A stretch of DNA of 64,000 nt. Source: Saccopteryx bilineata (taxonomy: Eukaryota > Chordata > Mammalia > Chiroptera > Emballonuridae). Every line of letters starts with the position of its first letter. Position 1 is the stretch's first letter. Where the stretch lies: assembly GCF_036850765.1 (NCBI RefSeq), contig NC_089498.1:68922305-68986304 (forward strand), in the 5' to 3' direction. The notes below the pieces were generated by a model. It was given only the letters and a program-made list of their open reading frames with translations. It searched no databases and was not told the DNA's origin. Shown piece by piece: positions 11,286 to 20,996 of this stretch. Position numbers and translations under genes: made by a program.

Positions 11286-12652
11286 TTTCATGCAACTAAT
11301 CCTGCTCTGGTGTCATCCCTACCTCTCTCCTCACCACCTCTCTCCCCCTTTTGTGCTGAAAATTTCATAAACATCAGAGACAAACATTTCTAACAAGTGT
11401 TCTGGACTTGATAAATTGTATTTTTGGTCTACCTTCCTCACCCTTGGTTTCATCTGCTTTTCAAAGTTTCTTTGTTCAAATGTATAACTTTTTTTTTTAA
11501 TCCTGATGCATTTAGAAAGGATATGAATTAAATCAATAAAATATGCTATCCTCTAAGGAAAAAAAATTCAGTCACTGTTATTAGGCTAGGCTGGACAATG
11601 GAGGAATATAAATTTTAGGCAGAGGGCTCTTTCAGCAATTTTCAAATTATACCCTCTTGGTTAGCTTTGATTAGAAAGATTGGAGGAGCTGAAATCTGAG
11701 GGACTGAATGGTATAATTCTTTACATAATAGTGGTTTAATAAAGCTTTGCTGAATGCATTGACTGAATTCAGATAGTTTCCAAAAAGTGAAGTGGACAAA
11801 ATAAAAAAAAAATGTTTAGGAAAAAGTCTAGATCAAAAACAAAATAAAAGAGAAATGTACCTGAAAAAACAAACAAACATGGGAGTTGCATTTTCAAGGA
11901 TAATGGAACTTTTACTATACTGTATTTCTTATGTGGTATTTTGCAACTACTAGTCCATTCTTACTTTCAAAGCTTTCAATTAAAGTTCTACTTGAGAAAA
12001 TTTGATTAATGCATTATTTATCTAAGAGTCATTGATTTATGGAGCTTAACCATAAGATTCAGCATAGTTCATTTTCTTTCTAATATTTATTCATACTAAA
12101 TGAATACAACAATGACACAGGAGTATTCTGCCCTTGACTGGTAATCCGTATAAGCAATCACCCAAACTGACAATATTGAAAATATTAAATGATAACAATC
12201 TGTTATTTGTTCCCTTTATTGCTAGGATTCTTCTATTGAAAATAAGTGAAAAAATTCCCAGACCCAGTGATAATCCATAAATCATACATACCATAAAACA
12301 GTCCAATATGCATTCCAATGAAATGTTCTCTGAAATGGGGAGAAGATGTCAAATGGAGATCTCTTCATTAGTCCCTTATTAATTCTAGACCAAAGCAATA
12401 ATTCCAGCTCAGATGAATTAAAATAGTGGGGTTTTTTTGTTTGTTTGTTTTTTATTAAGGCTATTTGATTATGAGACTGAAAAAGCATGTAATCTTGCAA
12501 AAAATATATTTATATGAGCACATTCATTATCAGAGGTTGTGTGAAATTAATAAAATTTTGCAATATGCATTCATGATATTTCTAAGGTATGCAATTGGGG
12601 CCATTTAGTAACGTAACAAAATTCATTTATACTTATATAATTTTTATTTATT
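11286..12652. other. Unassigned AT-rich DNA
   Basis: No gene or clear repeat. Minus-strand frames at 12091-12318 and 12282-12500 (72-75 codons) show no domain. An A/T-run-rich stretch lies at 12433-12460. Confidence 0.45.
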
Positions 12653-12666
12653 AAAACATATTTTCA

Positions 12667-13069
12667 GCCCTGGCCAGTTGGCTCAACTGTAGAGCGTCAG
12701 CCTGGCGTGCGGGGGACCCGGGTTCGATTCCCGGCCAGGGCACATAGGAGAAGCGCCCATTTGCTTCTCCACCCCCCCCTTCCTTCCTCTCTGTCTCTCT
12801 CTTCCCCTCCCACAGCCAAGGCTCCATTGGAGCAAAGATGGCCCGGGCGCTGGGGAGGCGCTGGGGATGGCTCCTTGGCCTCTGCCCCAGGCGTTAGAGT
12901 GGCTCTGGTCTCGGCAGAGCCACGCCCCAGAGGGGCAGAGCATCGCCCCTTGGTGGGCAGAGCATCGCCCCTGGTGGGCGTGCCGGGTGGATCCCGGTGG
13001 GGCGCATGCGGGAGTCTGTCTGACTGTCTCTCCCCGTTTCCAGCTTCAGAAAAATACAAAAAACAAAAC
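12667..13069 (+). mobile_element. tRNA-derived SINE, long type A, with a 22-bp internal duplication
   Basis: Full-length copy. Head GCCCTGGCCAGTTGGCTCAA, perfect B box GGTTCGATTCC (about 12721), CT-rich zone, then AAAGATGGCCCGGGCGCTGG and tail GAAAAATACAAAAAACAAAA. The target duplication AAAACATATTTTCA lies at 12653-12666 and 13070-13083. A GGGCAGAGCATCGCCCC unit is present twice (from 12933 and from 12955, period 22 bp), which other copies here lack. The A box is altered (CTCAACTG). Its frames of up to 138 codons on both strands are not genes. Confidence 0.95.
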
Positions 13070-13083
13070 AAAACATATTTTCA

Positions 13084-13555
13084 CAAATCCAAAATAAATT
13101 TATTTATAAATAATTATATATAAACAATTACACATGCAAATACTATAGTACACATTCCCTTTAAAAATTAATAATTCCAACATAAAAATTAGGGTCAAAT
13201 AGGTTAAAATCTTTCTTTCAGCAGTAATTTTAGAATTAAACATGATTGGAGCACCACTGTGCATGTTTCAAATGCTCATAATGTACAAGAATTACCATCT
13301 ACTTGTTTATGCTTGGCAAACCCCAGCAGACCAGTTGGACCCTGGCAGCCCCTAACTTGACAAGGCCTGTGTGCCCTATGCACATGTAAAAGGATATTGC
13401 TCTCCAATACTTTTTGATTCTAACAATATTTGCAGAGAGAATTAACACTAAAACTATGAAATGGGAAAACATTTTAATAGATTTCCAGTATTCAGAAGCA
13501 TAAGCCCCAAAGTCAGACACTGCATGATGATCCGGTCACTTTGGAACTTCGGAAT
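13084..13555. other. Unassigned DNA
   Basis: AT-rich, no gene or repeat recognised. A minus-strand frame at 13299-13520 has no recognisable domain. Confidence 0.4.
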
Positions 13556-13563
13556 GTCTAACC

Positions 13564-13930
13564 CAGGGGTCCCCAAACTACAGCACACAGGCCGCATGCG
13601 GCCCCCTGAAGCCATTTATCCAGCCCCCGCCGCACTTCCAGAAGGGGCACCTCTTTCATCGGTGGTCAGTGAGAGGAGCACATTGACCATCTCATTAACC
13701 AAAAGCAGGCCCATAGTTCCCATTGAAATACTGGTCAGTTTGTTGATTTAAATTTACTTGTTTTTTATTTTAAATATTGTATTTGTTCCCGTTTTGTTTT
13801 TTTTGTTTTTTTTTTAAATAAGATATGTGCAGTGTGCATAGGGATTTGTTCATAGTTTTTTTTATCCAGCCCTCCAACGGTCTGAGGGACAGTGAACTGG
13901 CCCCCTGTGTAAAGAGTGTGGAGACCCCTG
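13564..13930 (+). mobile_element. Non-autonomous hAT-type DNA transposon, 367 bp
   Basis: Terminal inverted repeats CAGGGGTCCCCAAAC at the left and (reverse complement) CAGGGGTCTCCACAC at the right, 13 of 15 matching. A perfect 8-bp target duplication GTCTAACC lies at 13556-13563 and 13931-13938; 8 bp is the hAT hallmark. The interior has no transposase frame, so it was mobilised in trans. It carries GGCCGCATGCGGCCCCCTGA near the left end and TCCAACGGTCTGAGGGACAG near the right. A shorter relative lies at 14542. The orientation is arbitrary. Confidence 0.95.
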
Positions 13931-13938
13931 GTCTAACC

Positions 13939-14410
13939 TCTCCCAACGCTTGTCTCAAACCTAGTCTTCCAGCTCCTCTCCTGCCTCTCCCCTTCCACTG
14001 CTACACTCCAACAAAACCACACTCACCATTCTTTCAACATCTTCTTCTTCAGAGCCCACCTCGAATTTGCTCACACTGATTCTTCTACCTGGAACATTCT
14101 TTTTTGCCAATTTCATCTTATATTTTATGACCAAACTCAACTCTTTCATGAACTGTTTTCTGATTATTACAGTAAAAAGTATTTTTTCTCTCTCCCTCAA
14201 CTTTAATTGTCCATTATTATTACTATTATTTTTTACTTCTATAATCATTATCATTTTCTAACTTGTGTTGTATTTAGTTAAATCCAGATATTACCTTACT
14301 TTCAGAGAAATTTTACAGGGAGGAAACATGTTTTACACATTTTCTTGTATCCCAAGCATGCTTAAGGCAAGTATATGCTTAATAAATGTCTGTTTAATAA
14401 GTTAATGTAT
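13939..14410 (+). repeat. L2 LINE 3'-end relic
   Basis: The order of CT-rich text (TCCAGCTCCTCTCCTGCC), TTCTTCTACCTGGAACATTC, TGTATCCCAAGCATGCTTAA and ATGCTTAATAAATGTCTGTTTAATA matches the end of L2. Frames at 13825-14079 and 13961-14254 lie on it and are not genes. Confidence 0.75.
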
Positions 14411-14541
14411 AAATAAATAAATGTCATATTTGTAGCAGTCATGCTTAAACCCTAGTATGCTAAACAAGACGGTTTTATTGCCTCTTCCTTGATAAAAATA
14501 TTCATATATTCAAGGTTTGGGATACAGTTCATACCATAAAA

Positions 14542-14735
14542 CAGGCATCCCCAAACTACGGCCCGCGGGCCACATGCGGCCCCCTGAGGCCATTTATCTG
14601 GCCCCCCCCGCCGCACTTTCGGAAGGGGCACCTCTTTCATTGGTGGTCAGTGAGAGGAGCACTGTATGTGGTGGCCCTCCAACGGTCTGAGGGACAGTGA
14701 ACTGGCCCTCTGTGTCAAAAGTTTGGAGACCCCTG
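14542..14735 (+). mobile_element. Non-autonomous hAT-type transposon, 194-bp internal deletion form
   Basis: Same family as 13564-13930: left end CAGGCATCCCCAAACTACGG, shared blocks GGCCACATGCGGCCCCCTGA, TTCATTGGTGGTCAGTGAGA and TCCAACGGTCTGAGGGACAG, right end GTTTGGAGACCCCTG. The central A/T-rich part of the longer copy is missing. A perfect 8-bp duplication CCATAAAA lies at 14534-14541 and 14736-14743. Same relative orientation as its neighbour. Confidence 0.95.
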
Positions 14736-14845
14736 CCATAAAACATTGCATTTCATGTAGTTAATATATTTTCAATGAATGTTTACCATTTACAGTTATC
14801 TAAATGGCCCTACATGCAAAAATAGCATTAGAAATATAAAAGCAG

Positions 14846-15190
14846 CCTGACCAGGTGGTGGTGCAGTGGGTAGAGTGTCAGACTTGGATGCAGAGGACCC
14901 AGGTTCGAAATCCCAAGATCACGGGCTTGAGCGCAGGCTCATCCAGTTTGAGCACGGGCTTACCAGCTCGAACATGGGGTCACTGGCTTGAGCCCAAAGG
15001 TCACTGACTTGAAGCCCAAGGTCGCTTGCTTGAGCAAGGGGTCATTCGGTCTGCTGTAGTCCCCTGGTCAAGGCACATATGAGAAAGCAATCAATGAACA
15101 ACTAAGGAGCCACAATGAAGAATTGATGCTTCTCATCTGTCTCCCTTCCTGTCTGTCTGTCCCTATCTGTCTCTCTCTCTCTGTCTCTGT
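14846..15190 (+). mobile_element. tRNA-derived SINE, type B, long middle
   Basis: Head CCTGACCAGGTGGTGGTGCA, B-box-like GGTTCGAAATCCC, then several GGCTTGAGC / GCTTGAGCAAGG repeats and AGAAAGCAATCAATGAACAA. Instead of a plain poly(A) tail it runs into a TCTA/TA microsatellite, so no target duplication can be read. Confidence 0.9.
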
Positions 15191-15229
15191 CATATCTATC
15201 TATCTATCTATCTATATATATATATATAT
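15187..15229. repeat. (TCTA)n(TA)n microsatellite
   Basis: A run of TATC/TCTA units (15189-15213) passes into TA repeats (to about 15228). It lies at the 3' end of the SINE at 14846, suggesting that it grew from that element's tail. Confidence 0.9.
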
Positions 15230-15689
15230 CTTCTTATGAACCATAAAATTATTCCTAAATTGTTAGTAACCTTAGCTGTCATGTGCAGAACATTTACTAG
15301 GCTACACCATTTTAACCTTTACCAAACAGTAATGAGTTTATATAGAAGCCACACTCGAAGGGCTCTGAATGATGGGCACAGAAGGGGCTTTTAGAGGTCT
15401 TGCATAGTGCATAAGTTGGCTATCATACCATTTTTAGGTAAAGAAATTGAAGTGCAATCACTCAAAGCTAGAATTTTAATCCTGATCTGTCTAATTTAGC
15501 ATTTCTCTTATATTTACTGTCTGAATGTTATAATTTCCTGTCTGAATGTTAACTTCCCTCTAAATAGAAAGGATACTTATAGAGGACAATTCATTTTGCT
15601 GATACATAGTATAGACCACAAGCCATTGTCAGCTTTTTCCATAACATTTTTTTTTCAAAAACACAAAACTATCACCTTTCAATGGTTTA
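15230..15689. other. Unassigned DNA
   Basis: No gene or clear repeat. A local duplication TTTACTGTCTGAATGTTA / TTTCCTGTCTGAATGTTA lies near 15515-15551. Confidence 0.4.
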
Positions 15690-15895
15690 CTGTGTTTGAG
15701 ACACTAGGTTAAATATTTCTCTTAATATATTTAATTTTTATAATCACTCTATGAGATAAGTACTATTTAGTCATATTCTAGATAGAAAAACTAAAATAAA
15801 AAAAACTTTAATACACTCATGATCATAGAACTAGTAAGGACAGCAAATGGAATATCAACGCAAGTCTTTCTTATTTCTAAATCCAAGTTCTTAAC
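15690..15895 (-). repeat. MIR SINE relic, antisense
   Basis: GTTTGAGACACTAGGTTAAA, TATAATCACTCTATGAGATA and AGTACTATTTAGTCATATTC, then ATAGAACTAGTAAGGACAGC reads as the reverse complement of MIR (its GAGGTAGGTACTATTATTATCCC and CACACAGCTAGTAAGTGGCAG blocks). Confidence 0.7.
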
Positions 15896-16019
15896 TGCTT
15901 TACTTTATGTATTTTATATCTTTTAATAATCCTTAAGTGTTTTTTGTTTGTTTCTTTGTTTTTTGCTGAAAAGGAAATTAGATTACTTGAACACTCTCTG
16001 TTTAGAATATTTATCTTAG

Positions 16020-16560
16020 CGTAAGAAATATTAAACACTCCAGTTAGAGGGATCTAGAGGACAGCAAATGGTCGTGGGGGATAAAGAGACAGGCTCATCT
16101 CACCTGGTCACACTAAGCTCTTTACATTTTTCACAGAGCCCATCTCCAATCTGCGTCCTAAAATGACAGTGAATCTTGATCTTTAATAGACAGAATGCCC
16201 TGTCTCAGCGCCATTTAGATAAACAGAACATATATCAGGGAAACAGCCTGTGCCCTTAACAAATTGGCTTGCTTGTCTCTTACCCCAGATCCATGACTTT
16301 CAGAAGCTACATGTAATATAGAAAATAAGTCAATATTTTGCAGCGCACTGAGTCCATTTCCTCCCCCAATATTTTTAAGTGTAAGACAGGTACAGAAATC
16401 ATTTCAGTCACCACTAGAGGAATGTACAGCAGCTGTCTCACAGCCACATGGTGGCAGAGGACAAAGCTTCCTAGATACTCACTCAAGTTCTGAGGGTTTG
16501 GAAAGAAGTGGATGTCACATTTATACTCAAGCTAAGAGATGCCACCTTTCAACAGTTCAT
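16020..16560. other. Unique block, possible non-coding element
   Basis: No repeat recognised. Mixed composition with a few CpGs. Two sequences weakly resembling CTCF cores occur (CCACTAGAGGAATG at 16411, CCACATGGTGGCAG at 16445), but each departs from the consensus at key bases. No open frame of note. Confidence 0.2.
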
Positions 16561-18375
16561 GAGGAGGTACAATCAAATCTTCAGAGAAAAAAGACATAAG
16601 CAACACATCTGTAGTATCCAGAAAGTAAATCTTTTGTAAGATGTAAGGGGCCTCAAAGACGATTCAGGATATGCCCTTTTGTTTTCCACTTGATGACAAA
16701 CAAGGTCCAGAGAAGGAGTATTTGTCCAGGAGGCTGAGTAAAGCTTTGTCAATCAAAGGTCTTGAAGCCAAACCCATAATTTCTTCATTTCTTCTACCCT
16801 ACACTGATGACTCTAACCTTTTTTGCTTTGTTTTACTTTGTTGTTTGTTTTTTAAGAGGTACTTGATAGAAAACAATTGTGAGTCACATAATACCAGTAC
16901 AAGAGGAATTTCTTTAATATAGGGAATCCTGTACACTGAACATGCCTCTCCTAACCAAGGTACTTAGTAGCTCCTGTAGTAAAAATAGTTATGAGTATAG
17001 GGCAAAGAAATAAACTAAAACAAGTATTCTTCTGTGTTATGGCTAAGGTCAGCTCTCCAATTCTGAAAGGCCACTTCTTCTATTTATAAGTTTTCTCTGG
17101 TTCAGATATGAATTGTAAAATCACTGCTCTCCATTTTAAAATGATCAGCTTCTACAAGGATCATAAAAGATGTATGTATTCATCAAGCCAAATAAGCAAT
17201 CATTCAGCCTGTTTGATGCAAGACTAGATGCTTGTGATACCAAGATTAAGCCTCTGACATATACTACATCCATTTTACAATTATATAAAAGTGACATCCT
17301 GCTCAGTGGTACAACTATTCTCAGTCCATAGTTATTCACTTACTAGTAATCAATTAATAAAAATTTATTGATTGGCTTATTATAAAAAGACTTATAATAA
17401 GCACTATAGAAAGATACCAAAACATAAGCTTAAAAACAAATAGAGAAGATAAAATGTACTCACATGAAATAATGTAAAAACAATACAATTTTAATAATCA
17501 TTATGAAATATTACAAGGTGAATTTACAGTATGGTAGGATTATATAGGACTATATAGTGTGAACATAGAAAACATTTGAAGGGTTTCCTGCAGTAGGTAT
17601 TTTGAAAAAGGGATGGTTGAAATAGAATGCATGGATAGAAGAGAGGCCATTTTAGAAAAGGAAAATGTAGAATGGTAGGTCCAAGTGTGGAGGTTTGCAG
17701 GGCATTAATTTAACAAGATTAGCTTGATTAATTGAAGTGGTTTATTTAAGATATTATAAGCAATGTAAAAAAAGCCAGTGCGTGTATGTGTGGTAATTTA
17801 CTGCTTATACAATAATTGGTCAAAATAAATGGATAAATCAATTAATTCTAAGTTAGTATTACCAGAGTCAGATGAATTTAGGTTCTCCCTATAAATCCAT
17901 TTTTATTTACCATCTGAGTGACAATTACTATGACTATTCCTTCTGTGTACAGCTAGGGACTCTTATGCTTAGCTCTTATACTTCTGTCCTACTATTTGTT
18001 AAATATTTGAAAAATTGTCCCGACTTATAATTCATTGTACTTTGCCAGTAGAGTAAGTCATACCATCATCTTCTTCCAGAATGATTCTCTTCTTAAAACA
18101 GTTTTTTTGCATCACCCTGGTTAGTTATGACTAAAAAAATTTTAAAACTAAATATAAACTTCAAAATGTGCTACCTCATAAAAATAATAAGACATAGTTC
18201 TCAGAGATCTTCCTTTGTTTTATATTTGAACCTTCAAGTAAGTATTATCTAGATTGATTCAATGGCATGTTTTAGGACAAGTGACATTGTCCTTTTAAGA
18301 TAATACTAGACCATATTAGTTTTATATTTTTTAAGTTAGTCAAAGGTATTTGTAGCCTTTAATGAATACAGTTAT
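16561..18375. other. Unassigned AT-rich DNA with a hairpin
   Basis: Holds a perfect 10-bp inverted repeat at 17376-17401 (listed separately). The 83-codon plus frame at 16671-16922 and the minus frame at 17145-17339 have no recognised domain. Confidence 0.45.
17376..17401. repeat. Perfect 10-bp inverted repeat
   Basis: CTTATTATAA (17376-17385), six-base loop AAAGAC, TTATAATAAG (17392-17401). A weaker pair, AATCAATTAATAAA/TTTATTGATT, precedes it. It may lie in an antisense L2/MIR tip (TTTATTGATTGGCTTATTAT). Confidence 0.7.
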
Positions 18376-18379
18376 TAAG

Positions 18380-18620
18380 AGGACAGGATCCAGAAACAAA
18401 TTCATGGGTTGAAATCTCAATCAGAAGAGCTGTGTGTCCACGAGTAAATAATTCTCTGAGCCTCCATTTCCTCTGCTGTAAAATGAGGATGTCAGGAGCC
18501 ACCTCAGAGGTTGGTAAGAAACCACACAGGTTCATGGATATAAATGGTCATCAAGAAAGCATCAAAATGGTACCTTGAAAACATAATTAATGCTCATAAA
18601 GTATTAGCTATTGCTTCCTT
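18380..18620 (+). repeat. MIR SINE relic
   Basis: GGACAGGATCCAGAAACAAA, AGCTGTGTGTCCACGAGTAA, CTGAGCCTCCATTTCCTC, CTGTAAAATGAGGATGTCAG and a TTAATGCTCATAAAGTATTAG tail match MIR in order. A short segment near 18530-18580 does not match. Confidence 0.75.
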
Positions 18621-18899
18621 TTTGCATATATACATCATAATTCCTAACTTAAAATGCTGGTCAACAGTTGAATGAATCTTCTATTATTCAATAATTCAAG
18701 CCACATCCAAACATAAAATAGTTTCCAGCATTACACTTGAAAAATATAGATTTTTGCTTAGTGCACTTTAGCACCTAATTTTAAGAACTGGGTATAACCG
18801 TATATTATTTAGCAGGTAAACAAATGTACATCATTTTGTAGTAATATAACTGCATTTTCTCCAATATTTGGTTTATGTCTCCTTAGGCTAATATTAAAA

Positions 18900-19605
18900 T
18901 AATAGTTGCTGCTTCATAAACTCCTTTCCAGGGCAGTGACCTAAGGGGAGAAACCCCACATAGAAACAGCTAAGATAATGTAACAGCCTTTCGTAAAGGA
19001 AAGGGTGCCAGGGAAAGTAGAGCAGCTGTGCACTGCACAGTCTACAGGCATTATCGGGGCAGTGTAAATGCTGACCACTTAGGGCAAAACTTACGCATTG
19101 GTCGGGGGCTAAAAACAGAATACAAAAACATACACTTGGTTTCAGTTAAAATTAAGATTAATTGCCCACAAAAGTGCACATTTGGATTATTGGTGCATAC
19201 ATATCAGCGCTTACCTCTTGTGTTGTGTTATCTTGGCTTAGTTAGGCAACTTCTCTGACTCTGTTTCCTTGTTAGCAGTATGGACCCCATAAAACCAATT
19301 GATACTGATTTAACTGAATCTCTAGATTAGTTATTGCAGAGTTTGGGCTGAGAATCTTTGCAAATCATCCAGGCAGTAAACAACCACTCCTTAGCAAGAA
19401 GGCGGCAATGTTTGCAGGCAGCTTGTAAGGGTTGTCGGTTCCCTTCAGTGAAATCTTCTCTACAAAATGTTAACAGTTAACAGGAGCAGTACTGTCGTTT
19501 CAAGGTGAAATTAATGCTTCTTATAATTTTAACCAGTTGCTCTGGTTCCATGCAGGGAAAACCTCAGCACCCTGGCTGTTTTTAAAATAGATGCATCTGT
19601 ATTTT
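18900..19605. promoter_or_regulatory. Candidate regulatory block (speculative)
   Basis: Less AT-rich than its neighbours, with scattered CpGs and almost no repeat signal apart from a MIR-core-like stretch at about 19215-19285. It contains the palindrome TGTTAACAGTTAACA (19468-19482), close to an HNF1-type half-site pair, and an AACCACTCC RUNX-like site near 19382. The 76-codon frame at 19028-19258 has no known domain. Motif matches alone are weak evidence. Confidence 0.2.
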
Positions 19606-20640
19606 TACTAAGTGCTTGCTTCACTGCCTTTGACTGAATTCAGCCATGAAAAATCATACTCCAAGAGGAGCCCAGAAACTGACTCCGTGACAGATTCAAC
19701 AGTCACCACTGTCCTATTACTCCTAACCCTCAGAGACCAGGTGGAGGGTCTTACCCTCTTAAAGGAGGGGAAGGAGTGCAAAAGCTTTCTGATAAAATGG
19801 TGGCATAAGAGACAGCCTTGGGGAAAGAAAAATAGTGGTCATAAAATCAAGGAAAGAGAGAGAACTAATTAGAAAGAGAAAAGTGGGGGGGGGGAAGCAT
19901 AATACTACCTAGCTCTGTGGAGATAAAACTCACTATATGTATTGATCACATATTTACTGTCGCACCATCTCCTGATGAGCAATAGACTACAAACAGGAAA
20001 ATTTTCACCCATCAGCTTATGAAAAAACTTTGGTTTAACATTTTCTATTGTGGTCAACACAAGCTCAATTTTATCAAGGGTCCAATAACCACCTCCCCCA
20101 AATCCAGTTCTACCGAAAGAATAAAAGAAGTGAGTTATAACCTGTCATTAACATTTTATATTTAATTTTTTATTTGCTCATTTATTTAAAAAAAAAAGAA
20201 TATGTGAGAGACAAATGAAAACACTTCAGAAGAAATAGATCAAGAAGTTTTCTAGATGTTGATTTGATCTTGAAAAAAATCAGACTGCAAGGTTCTTTTC
20301 ATAGAGAAAGCTAGAAAGAGTATTAGAACGGGGTATGGTGACCTGGATCCCAGTCCCAGCACTTATCAGAGGTACGTTAGTCTGAACTCTGCTAGGAAAT
20401 AGATACGCTCCAAAGGAGTGACTCAAAAGAGAGTTAATGGAGCAAACTTTTGCAATGCTGCCCGCAGAGTAAAGCGCACTACCAGTAACGTGAAACACTT
20501 GGGGACAGCAATGGCAGGATTCCGTTAGCATGCTATGGCAGAAGGACAAGGGAAGACTCAAGTTGCCAGAACTGCTAAAAGATGCACTTAGAGGAGTCGG
20601 CCACTAAGAATACAGCCTCTGTTGATCTAGGCAAGCAATG
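19606..20640. other. Unassigned DNA
   Basis: No gene seen. The 86-codon plus frame (19612-19872) is open only because of purine-rich text (AAGGAGGGGAAGG, GAGAGAGAACTAA). The minus frame at 20280-20561 (93 codons) has no recognised domain. The text at 20330-20560 looks like part of an interspersed repeat, but I cannot name it. Confidence 0.4.
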
Positions 20641-20644
20641 AGTC

Positions 20645-20996
20645 TATGTTAAAATGTTTGTATGCCCCAAAATTCATATGTAGAAATCCTAACTTCTCCA
20701 AATGATGGTATTATGAGGTGAGTCCTTTAAGAGATGCTTAAGTCATGAGGGTCCCATGGATTAGTGGCCTTATAAAAGAGACCCCACAGATATTCTTGAC
20801 CCTTCTGCCACACAAGGACACAGGGAGAAGCCACAGGCTCTGCACCAGGAAGAGGGTCTTTCTTCATCAGAATATGGTATTGCTGACTTCTTGATCTTGG
20901 ATTTCCCAGCCTCCAAAACTGTAAGAAATGAATTTCTGTTGTTTATAAGGCACCCAGTTTATAGTATTTTTGCTGTAGCAGCCCAAAAGGACTAAG
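20645..20996 (+). repeat. MaLR solo LTR relic (MLT1/MST type)
   Basis: An LTR of an ancient ERVL-MaLR retroposon. The diagnostic order is present: AATGTTTGTATGCCCCAAAA, ATTCATATGTAGAAATCCTAA, GGGTCCCATGGATTAGTGGC, CTTATAAAAGAGACCCCA, ACACAAGGACACAGGGAGAA, GATCTTGGATTTCCCAGCCT, AACTGTAAGAAATGAATTTC and AGCAGCCCAAAAGGACTAAG. The length is close to full. No internal region follows, so it is a solo LTR. Non-coding. Confidence 0.85.

Noticed and set aside
12690..12740. Possible tRNA gene (A and B boxes)
   Set aside because: The tRNA-like boxes belong to SINE heads; no cloverleaf with acceptor stem and no terminator at tRNA distance. The same applies to every other SINE head here.
15187..15229. 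CRISPR-like or satellite array
   Set aside because: Simple microsatellite only; no repeat-spacer structure anywhere in the window, and the DNA is mammalian.
16405..16465. Two CTCF-like sites
   Set aside because: CCACATGGTGGCAG and CCACTAGAGGAATG each miss conserved core positions; matches of this quality are common by chance.
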